A DNA stretch of 64,000 nucleotides from Bacillota bacterium (GCA_023391875.1 JAEWAB010000005.1:62001-126000), one strand, 5' to 3'; counted from the first letter of the stretch, positions 1 to 8,134 are shown. Notes: generated by a model from the letters alone, not told the origin. Translations and numbers: made by a program.

Positions 1-2
1 GA

Positions 3-1616
3 AAGGTATTGGACCGTTCTTTTTCCTATTACGATATATTTTCAATACAAGTAAGTGAAGACGGCAGAAAATTATTCTACCCAAATAACATTGACCTTAA
101 TGATCCCGAATATCATGCCGATATTTTCTGCTGTGATTTGGTATCAAAAAATCACGAAGCCATAAAGGTTGGCTCGGGAATAAACAACTATGTGCCGAAT
201 CAGGACGGATCGAAAGTATATTTTTTAAAAGACAAGGATCTCTATGTCAGTGACTTATCTAAAGCGGAAAAGATTGCTGCGGGAATAGAAGAGCTTTGCA
301 TTGACAAGGAAGGCAGCCGGCTGATATATATGACGTTAGACAGCCGCTTGTTTCAGTATACGGATAATAATAAAGAAGTAAAAGAAATCGCTTCAAATAT
401 TAAGCTGCATTATGCATCAGCGGATCTTAAAACGGTTTATTATCTTAAAGGTAATGACCTATATTTGCTGAAGGACGGAAAAGACACTCAGATGATTGAA
501 TCCGATATTGCTTCGGTTTTAAATATATACGAGGATGGATCGCTTTATTATTTGAAAGCGCATCCAATAATAACGTCCGATTATGTAAATGACGATATGG
601 CAGCTTCGGATGCTCAAATGAGTAAGCCGAACGAATCGGATTACCCTGATCGGAAAAGTTATTCGGAGGCTTACAATAAATTCGCAAAAAAGAACGCGCG
701 TGACAATCTGCGACAATTACTCAGGAATGATAGAATAGGAGAAATTAATAGTTTGTACTACTATTCAAATGGTAAATCGACAATGGTTAGTGATTGTTGC
801 GATAATGTATGGAAGGATACTGACAAAATAATAATGCCCTATCATTCCGCTCCTATCTATTGTGGGAGTGATAGACCGCTCTTAATCTATTTTCAGTTAA
901 AGGCAAATAAAATCAACATGTCGGATGTTACCGGCTATATGGATATCTATAACCATATTATGAGCAGTGTGCTAAATCATGCGGAAACATATGTCTGCAG
1001 CGGATCTGAAGTACTTAAGAAGATCGCCGATAAGAAGCCGGACCAGTTGGAATATGATATTGAGAACAACAAGATTTATTACGCAGTTAATAATTATGAC
1101 GATTTATTTTGTTATGACCTGTATTCTGTTACAATAGACGGCTCAAAGGTCTCTGAAGCCAGGAAGTATGCCGAGAAAGCTTATCTTCTGAGTAATTTTT
1201 TCTCAGTTGGTGATTCTGTGTTATATCTTAAAAATGACGGCAGCAACTCTTTGGGAAGAGATTTATACGTTAATAGCGAGAAGATAGATCGTAATGTAGA
1301 TCTCCCGGTTCATAGAATAGAGAATACGAATTCGTTTATATATGCCAGTAATTACAAGAAGGGTGGCACTTATGAACTGAAGCTTTATCAAGATAGAAAA
1401 ATAACGAAAATAGCGGATAGTGTATCGTTATATCAGTACTTTGACAATAATAGGATTGCTTATGTGGTAGGTACTCCCGGAAATGATACTGCCCAGCTAT
1501 ACCTTTACGATGATTCTCAAGCGAACCGGCTGGTTGATCCGGGAATGTCCGGCATTTTTTCACCGGTGGAAAATCAATATTACGGTTATAATCGTCCAAC
1601 CTACCCGATTGAGTAA
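3..1616 (+). CDS. beta-propeller-like protein, 5' end outside window
   Basis: The frame is open to the left edge, and the first in-window start (TTG at 9) has no convincing ribosome site, so the gene is probably cut at its 5' end. The visible 535 residues contain many short repeats of the type DLYVSDLSK, RLFQYTDN, DLYLLKDG and DLFCYDLYS. These alternate strands and turns as in WD40-like or DUF5050 beta-propellers. No membrane segment or enzyme motif is visible, and any signal or anchor would lie upstream. The stop is TAA. A 10-bp perfect inverted repeat (1621-1643) follows without a clear U tract. Function unknown; a ligand-binding or surface role is only a guess from the fold. Confidence 0.6.
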   Translation, partial: KVLDRSFSYYDIFSIQVSEDGRKLFYPNNIDLNDPEYHADIFCCDLVSKNHEAIKVGSGINNYVPNQDGSKVYFLKDKDLYVSDLSKAEKIAAGIEELCIDKEGSRLIYMTLDSRLFQYTDNNKEVKEIASNIKLHYASADLKTVYYLKGNDLYLLKDGKDTQMIESDIASVLNIYEDGSLYYLKAHPIITSDYVNDDMAASDAQMSKPNESDYPDRKSYSEAYNKFAKKNARDNLRQLLRNDRIGEINSLYYYSNGKSTMVSDCCDNVWKDTDKIIMPYHSAPIYCGSDRPLLIYFQLKANKINMSDVTGYMDIYNHIMSSVLNHAETYVCSGSEVLKKIADKKPDQLEYDIENNKIYYAVNNYDDLFCYDLYSVTIDGSKVSEARKYAEKAYLLSNFFSVGDSVLYLKNDGSNSLGRDLYVNSEKIDRNVDLPVHRIENTNSFIYASNYKKGGTYELKLYQDRKITKIADSVSLYQYFDNNRIAYVVGTPGNDTAQLYLYDDSQANRLVDPGMSGIFSPVENQYYGYNRPTYPIE

Positions 1617-1620
1617 TACA

Positions 1621-1643
1621 CTGAGAATCCAAAGGATTCTCAG
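1621..1643. repeat. 10-bp perfect inverted repeat after the propeller gene
   Basis: The arms CTGAGAATCC and GGATTCTCAG are separated by AAA. No T run follows on either strand. It may be a weak terminator or the end of the adjacent insertion-sequence remnant. Confidence 0.4.
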
Positions 1644-1647
1644 ATTA

Positions 1648-1821
1648 GAAGGTATCTCTCATCATTTAAAAGCACCTTAATGCGCTCTATGCTAAACGCA
1701 ATCGCCATCAGCAGAACTTCTACCCGTACTTTTTTCTTGCCTCGTAGCAAAAAACGCCGGAAACCGTTATCCTCTTTAAGAACGCAGACGCTCCCTCAAC
1801 CTTTACCAGAGTGCTCTTTCG
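1648..1821 (-). pseudogene. C-terminal remnant of an IS1182-like (DDE) transposase
   Basis: Read on the minus strand, this stretch encodes the peptides KVEGASAFLK and then, after a frameshift, LKEDNGFRRFLLRGKKKV followed by a tail ending in IERIKVLLNDERY. This is the pattern that closes IS1182-type DDE transposases (VEGxFGxLKED..FRRFLxRGKKNV...LLALAFN). Only the last ~55 codons remain, they are frameshifted, and there is no start. The remnant begins directly after the stop of the gene at 1822-2508, so that gene probably sits beside an old insertion. The family call is from memory of the motif, not from a search. Confidence 0.55.
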
Positions 1822-2508
1822 TCATGGGCTTGTTTGACAGGGTTGGTTTAGATTTAGCTGCTCAAGCAACGAGAAAACAAGGCCGATTTGGCGCTTGCGT
1901 TCCTGCCGCTTTGCTTTTTCCTGCTTCTTTCTCCAGCGCTTTGTCCCTTTTATGGGAGCCGGACGTTCAGCGACCGACTTCGGCGATTGTTTCACTGCTG
2001 GTTTCACTGATGGTTTTATTAAGGGATTCTCCCTGCGCCACACGTCGTGGGCGATAATGTACTTAAGATACCCGATCACAGTTTCTTCCCGTGTTTTCTG
2101 ACTATGATATCCGGGACATATACTGTTTTGCCCCTTTTTTATGTATTTTAGCTCATTCTTGTGATAAAGGAACAACTGATGTTTCTGACCGGATGTAATG
2201 ATCTTCCACGAACTATACGGAGACTGAATTTTTAGCGTGCCATCATACAATCGGCAGGATAATCCTTCTGACTGGCAAAACGTTTCGATAGCCTTACATT
2301 CCTTACGGTAGTACTTTGCAATGGGAGCGCAACAGTTACAGAGCCGATAGCCTAACTTATGCGCTTCCTCCAGAGTTTCAAATACTGCACGGTTTACTTT
2401 TTTAATGTGTTTTACGTAATGGCAACCGCACCAATGAACGATTTTCTCATCATTTGTTTTGCTATAAAAAAGCACAGGTATACACCATCCTTTCTTTGTT
2501 GGTTCCAT
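1822..2508 (-). CDS. hypothetical protein with Ada-like zinc-binding domain and basic C-tail
   Basis: The protein has 228 residues. Residues about 24-62 fit the small Ada-type metal-binding fold: VHWCGCHYVKHIK, then N-x3-F-x-T-x-EEA-x3-GYRLCNCC. The spacing matches the classic H-x3-C...I...N...F...EEA...GY..C..C layout, giving a likely zinc site. No methyltransferase or AraC helix-turn-helix follows. The middle is aromatic and basic, and the last ~60 residues are strongly Lys/Arg-rich (KGTKRWRKKQEKAKRQERKR), suggesting nucleic-acid binding. Start ATG at 2508 has a modest upstream AGGTAAAG. An IS1182-like remnant lies at its 3' side. Function unknown. Confidence 0.55.
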   Translation of the reverse strand: MEPTKKGWCIPVLFYSKTNDEKIVHWCGCHYVKHIKKVNRAVFETLEEAHKLGYRLCNCCAPIAKYYRKECKAIETFCQSEGLSCRLYDGTLKIQSPYSSWKIITSGQKHQLFLYHKNELKYIKKGQNSICPGYHSQKTREETVIGYLKYIIAHDVWRRENPLIKPSVKPAVKQSPKSVAERPAPIKGTKRWRKKQEKAKRQERKRQIGLVFSLLEQLNLNQPCQTSP

Positions 2509-2555
2509 TTTACATCTTTACCTGTACTATAAAACGGACTTTGAATGAGGTTCCT

Positions 2556-2624
2556 ATGCCTAAAAAACCCAAGCGCCCCTACTCCTATTCCTGCTGTCCT
2601 AGGCTTACAGACGGTAGGTATTGA
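2556..2624 (+). pseudogene. N-terminal scrap of a phage-type HNH endonuclease
   Basis: ATG at 2556 opens the peptide MPKKPKRPYSYSCCPRLTDG, followed by RY and TGA. It closely resembles the start of small phage HNH endonucleases (MPxKPKRPCSYPGCPxLTDGRYCEEH). The stop falls where Cys is expected (TGC to TGA), and the next two codons still read Glu-Glu. No HNH core remains. It is a prophage or integrative-element scar lying immediately before a recombinase scar. Confidence 0.55.
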
Positions 2625-2646
2625 GAGGAACTGTAATCAACCGGCA

Positions 2647-2775
2647 TTACAGCCCACCGCCCTGACCGAATACGACGAACCGCTTGTTCGGCGGCTGATT
2701 GAAAAGGTCACCGTCTACGAGGACAAATTCACCGTGGAATTCAAGTCCGGCGTGACGGTGGATGTGGGTGAATAA
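2647..2775 (+). pseudogene. C-terminal remnant of a large serine recombinase
   Basis: The last ~38 codons read LTEYDEPLVRRLIEKVTVYE and then KFTVEFKSGVTVDVGE before TAA. This is the characteristic tail of large serine recombinases from clostridial integrative elements (Tn4451/TnpX-like and relatives: DExLVRRLIEKVTVYxDKFTVEFKSGxxVDV). The resolvase and zinc-ribbon domains are missing. The upstream reading frame (an open frame from 2545) passes through the HNH scrap in another frame and is not a gene. A terminator-like hairpin follows, as at the original 3' end. Confidence 0.7.
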
Positions 2776-2788
2776 AGCTAAAAATGAG

Positions 2789-2832
2789 CAAGGCACTCTA
2801 CGAAATTACATCGTAGGGTGCCTTGTTCGTTT
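2789..2832 (+). terminator. rho-independent terminator after recombinase remnant
   Basis: A 15-bp stem with one wobble (arm 2789-2803, loop of 7, arm 2811-2825) is followed by TTCGTTTTT. It lies 13 bases after the recombinase stop, so it is the retained terminator of the lost element gene. Confidence 0.7.
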
Positions 2833-2885
2833 TTGCGTTTATGCTCATAGGCAAACTTGAAATAGTAACTATTTCCCCAATATGT

Positions 2886-3635
2886 TCAGTTAATAATTTC
2901 GCCCTTGTTTTCAGCTAAATTTATGCGCCATTCGCGTCGCTTCGTAGTTGTCAGTTTCGCCCACTCTGTTTCTTCACCAATAATTCTTAAAGGTTCTTGT
3001 GAGCGATAAGAACGTGTTAAGTTACCCGGGAATTTTTTGTCAGTAACATTTGGGTCATTTTCAAATTCACCTGTTGGTTCTATTATATAAATGCGTTCTC
3101 TTCCTTCGCCTTTTGCTAATGCTGCTGCAAGTCCTGCGCCATTGGCATTAGCAGTGAAATAAATGTGGTTCATTTTAAGCTCAGGTTTGTAATTCGAATT
3201 TCCACCCGCTGTCAGTAAATCACCAACCTGCAAATCTGCCTTTGTCCCATGATAAAATGGTCCTTCATCAGAAGGCGCATCTTTATATGAATTTGACAAT
3301 TCATAATTTCTTTTTGCATTATTAGAATCACACAACTCCTCATAACATTTAGCAATGTTTAAATATAACGTTGGGTATGCACTCTTAACATTATCATCAT
3401 TTATATTTAGTGCACACTGTAAAGATGTTTCCATCCATTTTAATTTATCTGTAATACTCTTTTGTTGACGAGCTAAATGATAAGCCGCAATAAATCTTTC
3501 ATAGTCGTCTGTTGCTTCGTGCCATGCTTTATGAAACATTGCGATTGCATCTTCAAGTTTTCCGCTATCTTCCAAGCTCATCCCGCTCATACAGAGTTTA
3601 ACAACGACATTACTTGGATCAAACTTTATATTCAT
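2886..3635 (-). CDS. arr: TPR-fused NAD+-rifampin ADP-ribosyltransferase (Arr)
   Basis: The protein has 249 residues. Residues about 126-222 match the compact Arr fold that transfers ADP-ribose from NAD+ to a hydroxyl of rifamycins. Visible signatures are GPFYHGTKADL, MNHIYFTA, EPTGEFENDPNVTDKKFPGN and TRSYRSQEPLRI. The three conserved family residues align as His129, Tyr159 and Asp194, so the enzyme looks complete. Ordinary Arr proteins are ~140 residues. Here ~120 N-terminal helical residues look like TPR repeats (EDAIAMFHKAWHEA; YLNIAKCYEELCDSNNAKRN). The start is supported by GGAGG. A 13-codon leader ORF ends 17 bases upstream. Rifamycin resistance is inferred from family; the TPR part might bind a partner or another substrate. 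Confidence 0.85.
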   Translation of the reverse strand: MNIKFDPSNVVVKLCMSGMSLEDSGKLEDAIAMFHKAWHEATDDYERFIAAYHLARQQKSITDKLKWMETSLQCALNINDDNVKSAYPTLYLNIAKCYEELCDSNNAKRNYELSNSYKDAPSDEGPFYHGTKADLQVGDLLTAGGNSNYKPELKMNHIYFTANANGAGLAAALAKGEGRERIYIIEPTGEFENDPNVTDKKFPGNLTRSYRSQEPLRIIGEETEWAKLTTTKRREWRINLAENKGEIIN

Positions 3636-3652
3636 CTAATCTTACCTCCAAA

Positions 3653-3694
3653 TTAATGAAACCACATTTCTTCAAGCCTAATAGTAAGTTTCAT
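3653..3694 (-). CDS. short leader ORF upstream of arr
   Basis: GGAGGTGC precedes an ATG that opens the 13-residue peptide MKLTIRLEEMWFH, which ends at TAA 17 bases before the arr start. The ribosome site is better than that of many real genes here. A position just ahead of a resistance gene suggests a translational leader or attenuator, but no alternative stem pair was proven. It could also be the remnant start of a deleted gene. Confidence 0.4.
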   Translation of the reverse strand: MKLTIRLEEMWFH

Positions 3695-3842
3695 TTTCTG
3701 CACCTCCAAGAAATGCAAATTACTATTAGCAGCTAATTATCGTTTGTTCAGATATGACGCATTGATGGTTAGCCTATTATCAGCCGCACAATCCGTGAAA
3801 TTGATAATATGGGCTCATCCCCACACAATAACGCTCATGTCG

Positions 3843-3870
3843 AAAAACGGCCGGCAATTTCAGCCGACCG
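3843..3870 (-). terminator. terminator of recQ
   Basis: On the minus strand an 8-bp GC stem (CGGTCGGC / GCCGGCCG, one wobble, loop TGAAATT) overlaps the recQ stop codon and is followed by TTTTT. Confidence 0.75.
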
Positions 3871-6031
3871 AAGACGCGGCCTCGTCCCGTTTGCTCTTAT
3901 AAACAACAAATCGGATTGCGGCATAACTGATATCATCCGGCAGCGCTTCTTTGATCGGCTTAAGCCTTTCACACCCACAACGCCCGATTGCGTTAAGAAT
4001 TTGATGCTCCATCTCATCGGTCACAAAAAGTTTGGAATTAACCGGCATCCCGTTTTGAAAGCAACTCAGGAGGTGCCCTTCCACCGTGCTGTGCGTAAGC
4101 CCTCGCCTCTTCGAAATTTCATCAATCGTAAGCCCGCTTTTTGCAAGCTCATAGCTTACCATTTTTGTGTCGTTGACCGTCTCAGGCGACTTTATGGGGC
4201 TTTTTTCAGGCCGGGATTGCAAGGCTTCTTTATCCACTTGAATGTTGTTTGCCTCAACATACTCACATATCGCACGGATAAAAGATTCCCCGTATTTTTC
4301 GAGCTTTACATTCCCCACACCGGAAACTTGAAGCATCCCGTTGCGGCCGGTGGGATACCGCCTGCTCATATCGTTTAGCGTCGCGTCGGAAAACACAATG
4401 TAGGGCGGGACCTTTTCATCCTGCGCAATTTTTGCCCGAATTTCGCGTAGGATGGCAAACAATTTTTCATCCGCACGTACGTTTTCTTCGGAATGCGAGG
4501 TCTGTTTTGTAATCATACGCTTTATCATTACGCTTTTGTTACCGCGCAATACGGCGTAAGCAAGCTCACTTAATTTTAAAACAGGATATTTTTCACCTAT
4601 GAGTTCAAGATAGCCGTCGGCTACCAAGAACGAAACCAACTCTTTGATGATATCTTCCGAATACTCCTTCATGATGCCAAAAGTACTCAAAGTATCAAAT
4701 CGCATTTCCCTTATTTTTTGGGTATTCCTGCCGCGAAGTACATCCGAGACAACGCCGCTTCCAAATCGCTCGCCCATGCGCTTGATGCAAGAAAGAATTT
4801 TCTGCGTTTCGATGGTAATATCCGTGCGTTCAATATCGCTGTTGCAGTTCCCGCAGTTCCCACAATGCTCCGTCGCGCCGGTTTCACCGAAATAATGGAG
4901 TATGTATTTTCTCAGGCACTTATCGGTATTGCAATAATCAACCATGTCCTGAAGCTTTTGATACTCCGAAGCTTTATCTGCACTGTCTCCGCCGTTTTCA
5001 ATAAGCAACTTGTTTGTGATGGTATCCGAAGCGGAATAGAAGAGAATACATTCCGCTTTTTCTCCGTCACGCCCAGCTCTTCCGGCTTCCTGATAGTAGC
5101 TTTCGATGTTCTTTGGCATATTGTAGTGAATGACAAAGGATATGTTCGACTTATCAATTCCCATGCCAAAAGCGTTGGTGGCCACCATTAAACTCGCACG
5201 GTCGTAAATAAAATCGTCCTGATTCTCGATCCTTTGAGACTCCGGTAAACCTGCATGGTATTTCGTGACGGGAAAGCCTTCTTTTTTGAGCGCCGCATGT
5301 AATGAATCCACCGTCTTCCGGGTGGAGGCATAGATGATACCGGATTTACCTTTCGGTTTTCCAAGGTATTTAAGTAACGCAGCGGTTTTGTTTTTCGGCT
5401 TTGAAACTTCAAAATACAGATTTTTTCGATCAAACCCCGTCGCCAGCAGAAATGGATTCTGCAATTGAAGCAGCTTTATAATATCCTGCTTGACCTTTAG
5501 AGTAGCTGTCGCTGTAAACGCGGCAACGACCGGCCGCACCGGGAAAAGCGCCACCATCGCCGCTATTTTTGTGTAGCTTGGACGGAAATCGTGCCCCCAT
5601 TGTGAAACGCAATGAGCCTCATCAACAGCTATCATGGAAATATCGAGAGACTTTATTATTTCAATAAAGTTCCCTGTATCCAGCCTTTCCGGCGCCAGAT
5701 AGAGTATTTTGTATTTCCCTAATTTCGCGTTTTCAACGACCAAATCTATTTGCTTTACGGTGAGCGAACTGTTGATATAAGCTGCCGGAATGCCGGTTTG
5801 CGACAGTGTATCAACCTGATCTTTCATCAGTGAAATAAGAGGCGATATCACGATGGTAACGCCACTCAGCAGAAGAGCCGGAATCTGATAACAAATGGAT
5901 TTCCCCGCTCCGGTCGGCATAACGGCGAAAACGTCTTCGTGATTCAGTATTTTCTCCGCAATCTCCTGCTAACCGCTTCTGAATTCGTCATAGCCAAAAT
6001 AACGCTTCAGCAGCGTTTTGATTTCCTGCAT
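3860..6031 (-). pseudogene. recQ: RecQ-family ATP-dependent DNA helicase interrupted by an amber codon
   Basis: Reading from ATG at 6031, the protein would be 723 residues. It has helicase motif I (PTGAGKS), DEAH box (VDEAHC), SAT-like TATATL, motif VI (QEAGRAGRDG), zinc-binding cysteines (CLRKYILHYFGE...CGNCGNC) and a C-terminal HRDC-like region. RecQ unwinds DNA 3' to 5' in repair. Codon 21 (5969-5971) is TAG exactly where the Q-motif has FR-x-GQ: the frame reads YDEFRSG-stop-QEIAEK. A single C to T change explains it. Translation could restart at the Met of MPTGAGKS (5920), keeping Walker A but losing the adenine-sensing Q-motif. No other lesion was seen, so decay is recent, or the stop is a strain variant or sequencing error. 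A terminator overlaps the 3' end. Confidence 0.85.
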
Positions 6032-6076
6032 TTTAATCAACCACCAAACTATAATCAGTTATTATCATAAAGTCAA

Positions 6077-6463
6077 TTACTCATCAGTAATCAGTGCCGT
6101 TACCGGTTTCTTTACCCCTACTGCCAAACCGCTCAGTCCGTCATAAAACGGATAGCTTACTATAATATTATACCCGTTCCAGCAGTGCGTGGAACGATAG
6201 GCTCGGATTGATGTCGGGTAGCGCGGTCGACACTCCGACGTAATGCTCCTTATTGGTAATCGAGCTAACCGCCTTGATGTTGATTTGGTCGTGAAGCCGT
6301 TCGTAGTTGTTATCGAATAATACTGTCGTGATGTGGCATTCGCCCTCAACTACCTTTTGCTTTTCGAGCATTGAGTTGTAGCCACCGATTATGTCGGTCT
6401 ACAAGCCGCCCATCGAGCCGATTTTGTCCAATATAAATACCAGTTCGGTTAATCCTTTTTCAT
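6077..6463 (-). pseudogene. decayed VWA-domain (metal-ion-dependent adhesion fold) gene
   Basis: A strong AGGAGG (6471-6480) and ATG at 6463 open a gene that soon frameshifts at a run of A. The rest reads LTELVFILDKIGSMGGL, stop, then TDIIGGYNSMLEKQKVVEG, a stretch ending FDNNYERLHDQINIKAV and STALPDI. This is the start of a family of small VWA proteins with consensus TELVFILDKSGSM...GGYNSMLEKQ. Besides the frameshift and in-frame TAG, the MIDAS motif DxSGS is mutated to DKIGS. The distal half is missing and the tail to 6077 is unrelated. It lies 23 bases downstream of the HSDR_N-type nuclease, so the two were probably one operon. Confidence 0.7.
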
Positions 6464-6486
6464 TACCGTGTCCTCCTGTAGGGTTC

Positions 6487-7671
6487 TTACATTCTGTGTC
6501 TAAATGCCGTACCTTTTTCTTTTAGCCTTTTTCTATAGTTATCACGAATTAGTGAATATGTAATCAAGTTTTGCAGAAAAGAAACTACTTCAGGAGTATC
6601 CATATACCACAGCTTGTTGTTTGTAAGGTCACCAAGATATATTTTGCCCTTGCGAATAAGCAGTGGAGACGATTCCTGCACCATTTCCATAAGTTCGGAA
6701 ATTCTTCCACATCCAATATGGCCTACTGATATTCTACCAGAATGAGTAAAAATACATTTATCTCCCACGACAGCTAAACTATTATCCATTGTCAGTTGAA
6801 GGGCATGATGAGGTATCATGTCTGGGTCATCAACTGCAACTGCCAAAATAGTTTTGTCATCAGAATATATATTAAACCCAAATGATACGAATTCTATTAC
6901 ATCTAATGACTTTATCAGTAAACTACGATATGCAGAATTAAATACGCCACCTGCTGTCCCATAACTCAGCAAACGAATGCCATAATCCTCTATAACTTCA
7001 AATAGGCCATAATCACCCGTAGGGAAAGTATGGGATGTATCAATGAAGCATTCAGCTAAATTTGTCATACAAGGGATCATTATCTCCGGAGTATTTTGCC
7101 CAAAGATATCATTTACATAGTTATCTAATCCTTGTTTGAGCAATTCATTATGATTAAACCGAATAAGTTTCTCTGGTAACGGCAATGGTTCGTACTTTCC
7201 GTCTACCATCGTTTTATATTCTGGCAATGATTTAATATTTTCAGTAGTTCCTTTCATTGGCCAGTATATGTTTACAGTATCTAATCCGTTTGTAATCATT
7301 ACATATTTGGCATTTACTGCTTCAGCGTAATCAAGACCTTGATTAATTGCGCTTTCTCCAATCAAAACTTCTGGAGCCTTACATTCTATTATGGTAAGAG
7401 GAAATTTCTCTTTATTTTTTGAATCATACTGACTAACAATAATATCAGCACGTCTTTTAGATTCTAAGCCATAATGCGAAATCTTGTCTTCGACACTAAT
7501 CATTTCCTCTGGTACGTTTAGAGTCTCAATTAAGTAACGAATAACCTTTTGCCTTACAATTTCTTCTGGAGTAACATAAATCAATTTTTTTCTAATTGGG
7601 TCTAAAAAGCAGTCCTTCCCTTTCTTTTTGTAGATCTTCGGAAGTTCCATTTTATTTAGAGCATCAAGCAT
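6487..7671 (-). CDS. orphan HSDR_N-type (type I restriction R-subunit N-domain) nuclease
   Basis: The protein has 394 residues. Residues about 28-135 match the HSDR_N_2 domain: IYVTPEEIVRQKVIRYLIE, then RRADIIV (Asp76), IIECKAP (Glu96, Lys98), Gln111 and YVMITNGLDTVNIYW. This is a complete PD-(D/E)xK active-site set. No helicase, HsdM or HsdS is nearby, and residues 200-394 match nothing I recognise, so it is not a standard type I enzyme. The start overlaps by 8 bases the stop of an upstream reading frame (7664-7810), suggesting former coupling. Downstream is a VWA pseudogene. A defence or mobile-element role is inferred from nuclease type and setting only. Confidence 0.7.
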   Translation of the reverse strand: MLDALNKMELPKIYKKKGKDCFLDPIRKKLIYVTPEEIVRQKVIRYLIETLNVPEEMISVEDKISHYGLESKRRADIIVSQYDSKNKEKFPLTIIECKAPEVLIGESAINQGLDYAEAVNAKYVMITNGLDTVNIYWPMKGTTENIKSLPEYKTMVDGKYEPLPLPEKLIRFNHNELLKQGLDNYVNDIFGQNTPEIMIPCMTNLAECFIDTSHTFPTGDYGLFEVIEDYGIRLLSYGTAGGVFNSAYRSLLIKSLDVIEFVSFGFNIYSDDKTILAVAVDDPDMIPHHALQLTMDNSLAVVGDKCIFTHSGRISVGHIGCGRISELMEMVQESSPLLIRKGKIYLGDLTNNKLWYMDTPEVVSFLQNLITYSLIRDNYRKRLKEKGTAFRHRM

Positions 7672-7810
7672 TCTGCAAACACCCTTTCAACCTTTCCAAT
7701 AATAATTCTACATCTTGACTTGTTCCCGCATTCCTGCTAAAACTCAAAAAGCATCTATCCTGTTGTATCCCGAACCCCTGACATCTATCTTGTACTCTCG
7801 TCAAAGGCTG
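7664..7810 (-). pseudogene. 3' fragment of an unidentified gene formerly upstream of the HSDR_N gene
   Basis: An open frame follows TAA/TGA stops and encodes 48 residues including GFGIQQDRCFLSFSRNAGTS and QDVELLLERLKGCL before TGA. The tail has the look of the end of a class V aminotransferase/cysteine desulfurase (SFSR..T..DVE.LLE.L), but this resemblance is weak. The stop overlaps the ATG of the nuclease gene by 8 bases. There is no start codon or ribosome site, so it is a truncated remnant. Confidence 0.35.
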
Positions 7811-7957
7811 TTATCAATCCTGTACACTCGCGTTCGGTATCCGCCCCTATGGACTGATTCCCGCGTTTAACACAATTATACATTGCATTTCCTAATTCTA
7901 CAAGAATGAAAAAGAAAATGTCTTTATTTCAAGGCTTTCAGACACTCACTCTTTTAC

Positions 7958-8050
7958 CTTTGACATCAATACCACGCACTCAACGTGCCTTAAACGGTCA
8001 AAAAAGATGCAGTTTGAGCCTCGTGGGGCCTTGGCGCCCCTTAAGATTAA
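7958..8050. repeat. rlmD-end repeat A (attachment-site-like remnant)
   Basis: The plus-strand stretch 7958-7991 matches the rlmD 3' end (11368-11401) at about 29 of 34 positions by eye. Read on the minus strand it gives HVECVVLMSKVKE-stop, against HVECVVLMSRVNK-stop in rlmD. Just before that, the coding changes to KAPRGSNCIFFDRLR, shared with repeat B rather than rlmD. This hybrid structure is what integration at the rlmD 3' end would leave. Confidence 0.6.
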
Positions 8051-8134
8051 GTTCGTTGTTTATAAAAATAATTATCAAAAAATTATTAGCGGGCGATTAT
8101 GAACTTTCATTTATGGATTGACCGATGATTTACT

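Noticed and set aside
1680..2057. 125-codon plus-strand open frame with basic, Pro-rich product
   Set aside because: It runs antisense through the IS1182-like remnant and the zinc-knuckle gene, has no ribosome site, and its composition is that of a shadow frame.
7906..8121. 71-codon plus-strand open frame across repeat A
   Set aside because: The same DNA reads as rlmD-like and element-like coding on the minus strand. The plus frame has no ribosome site.
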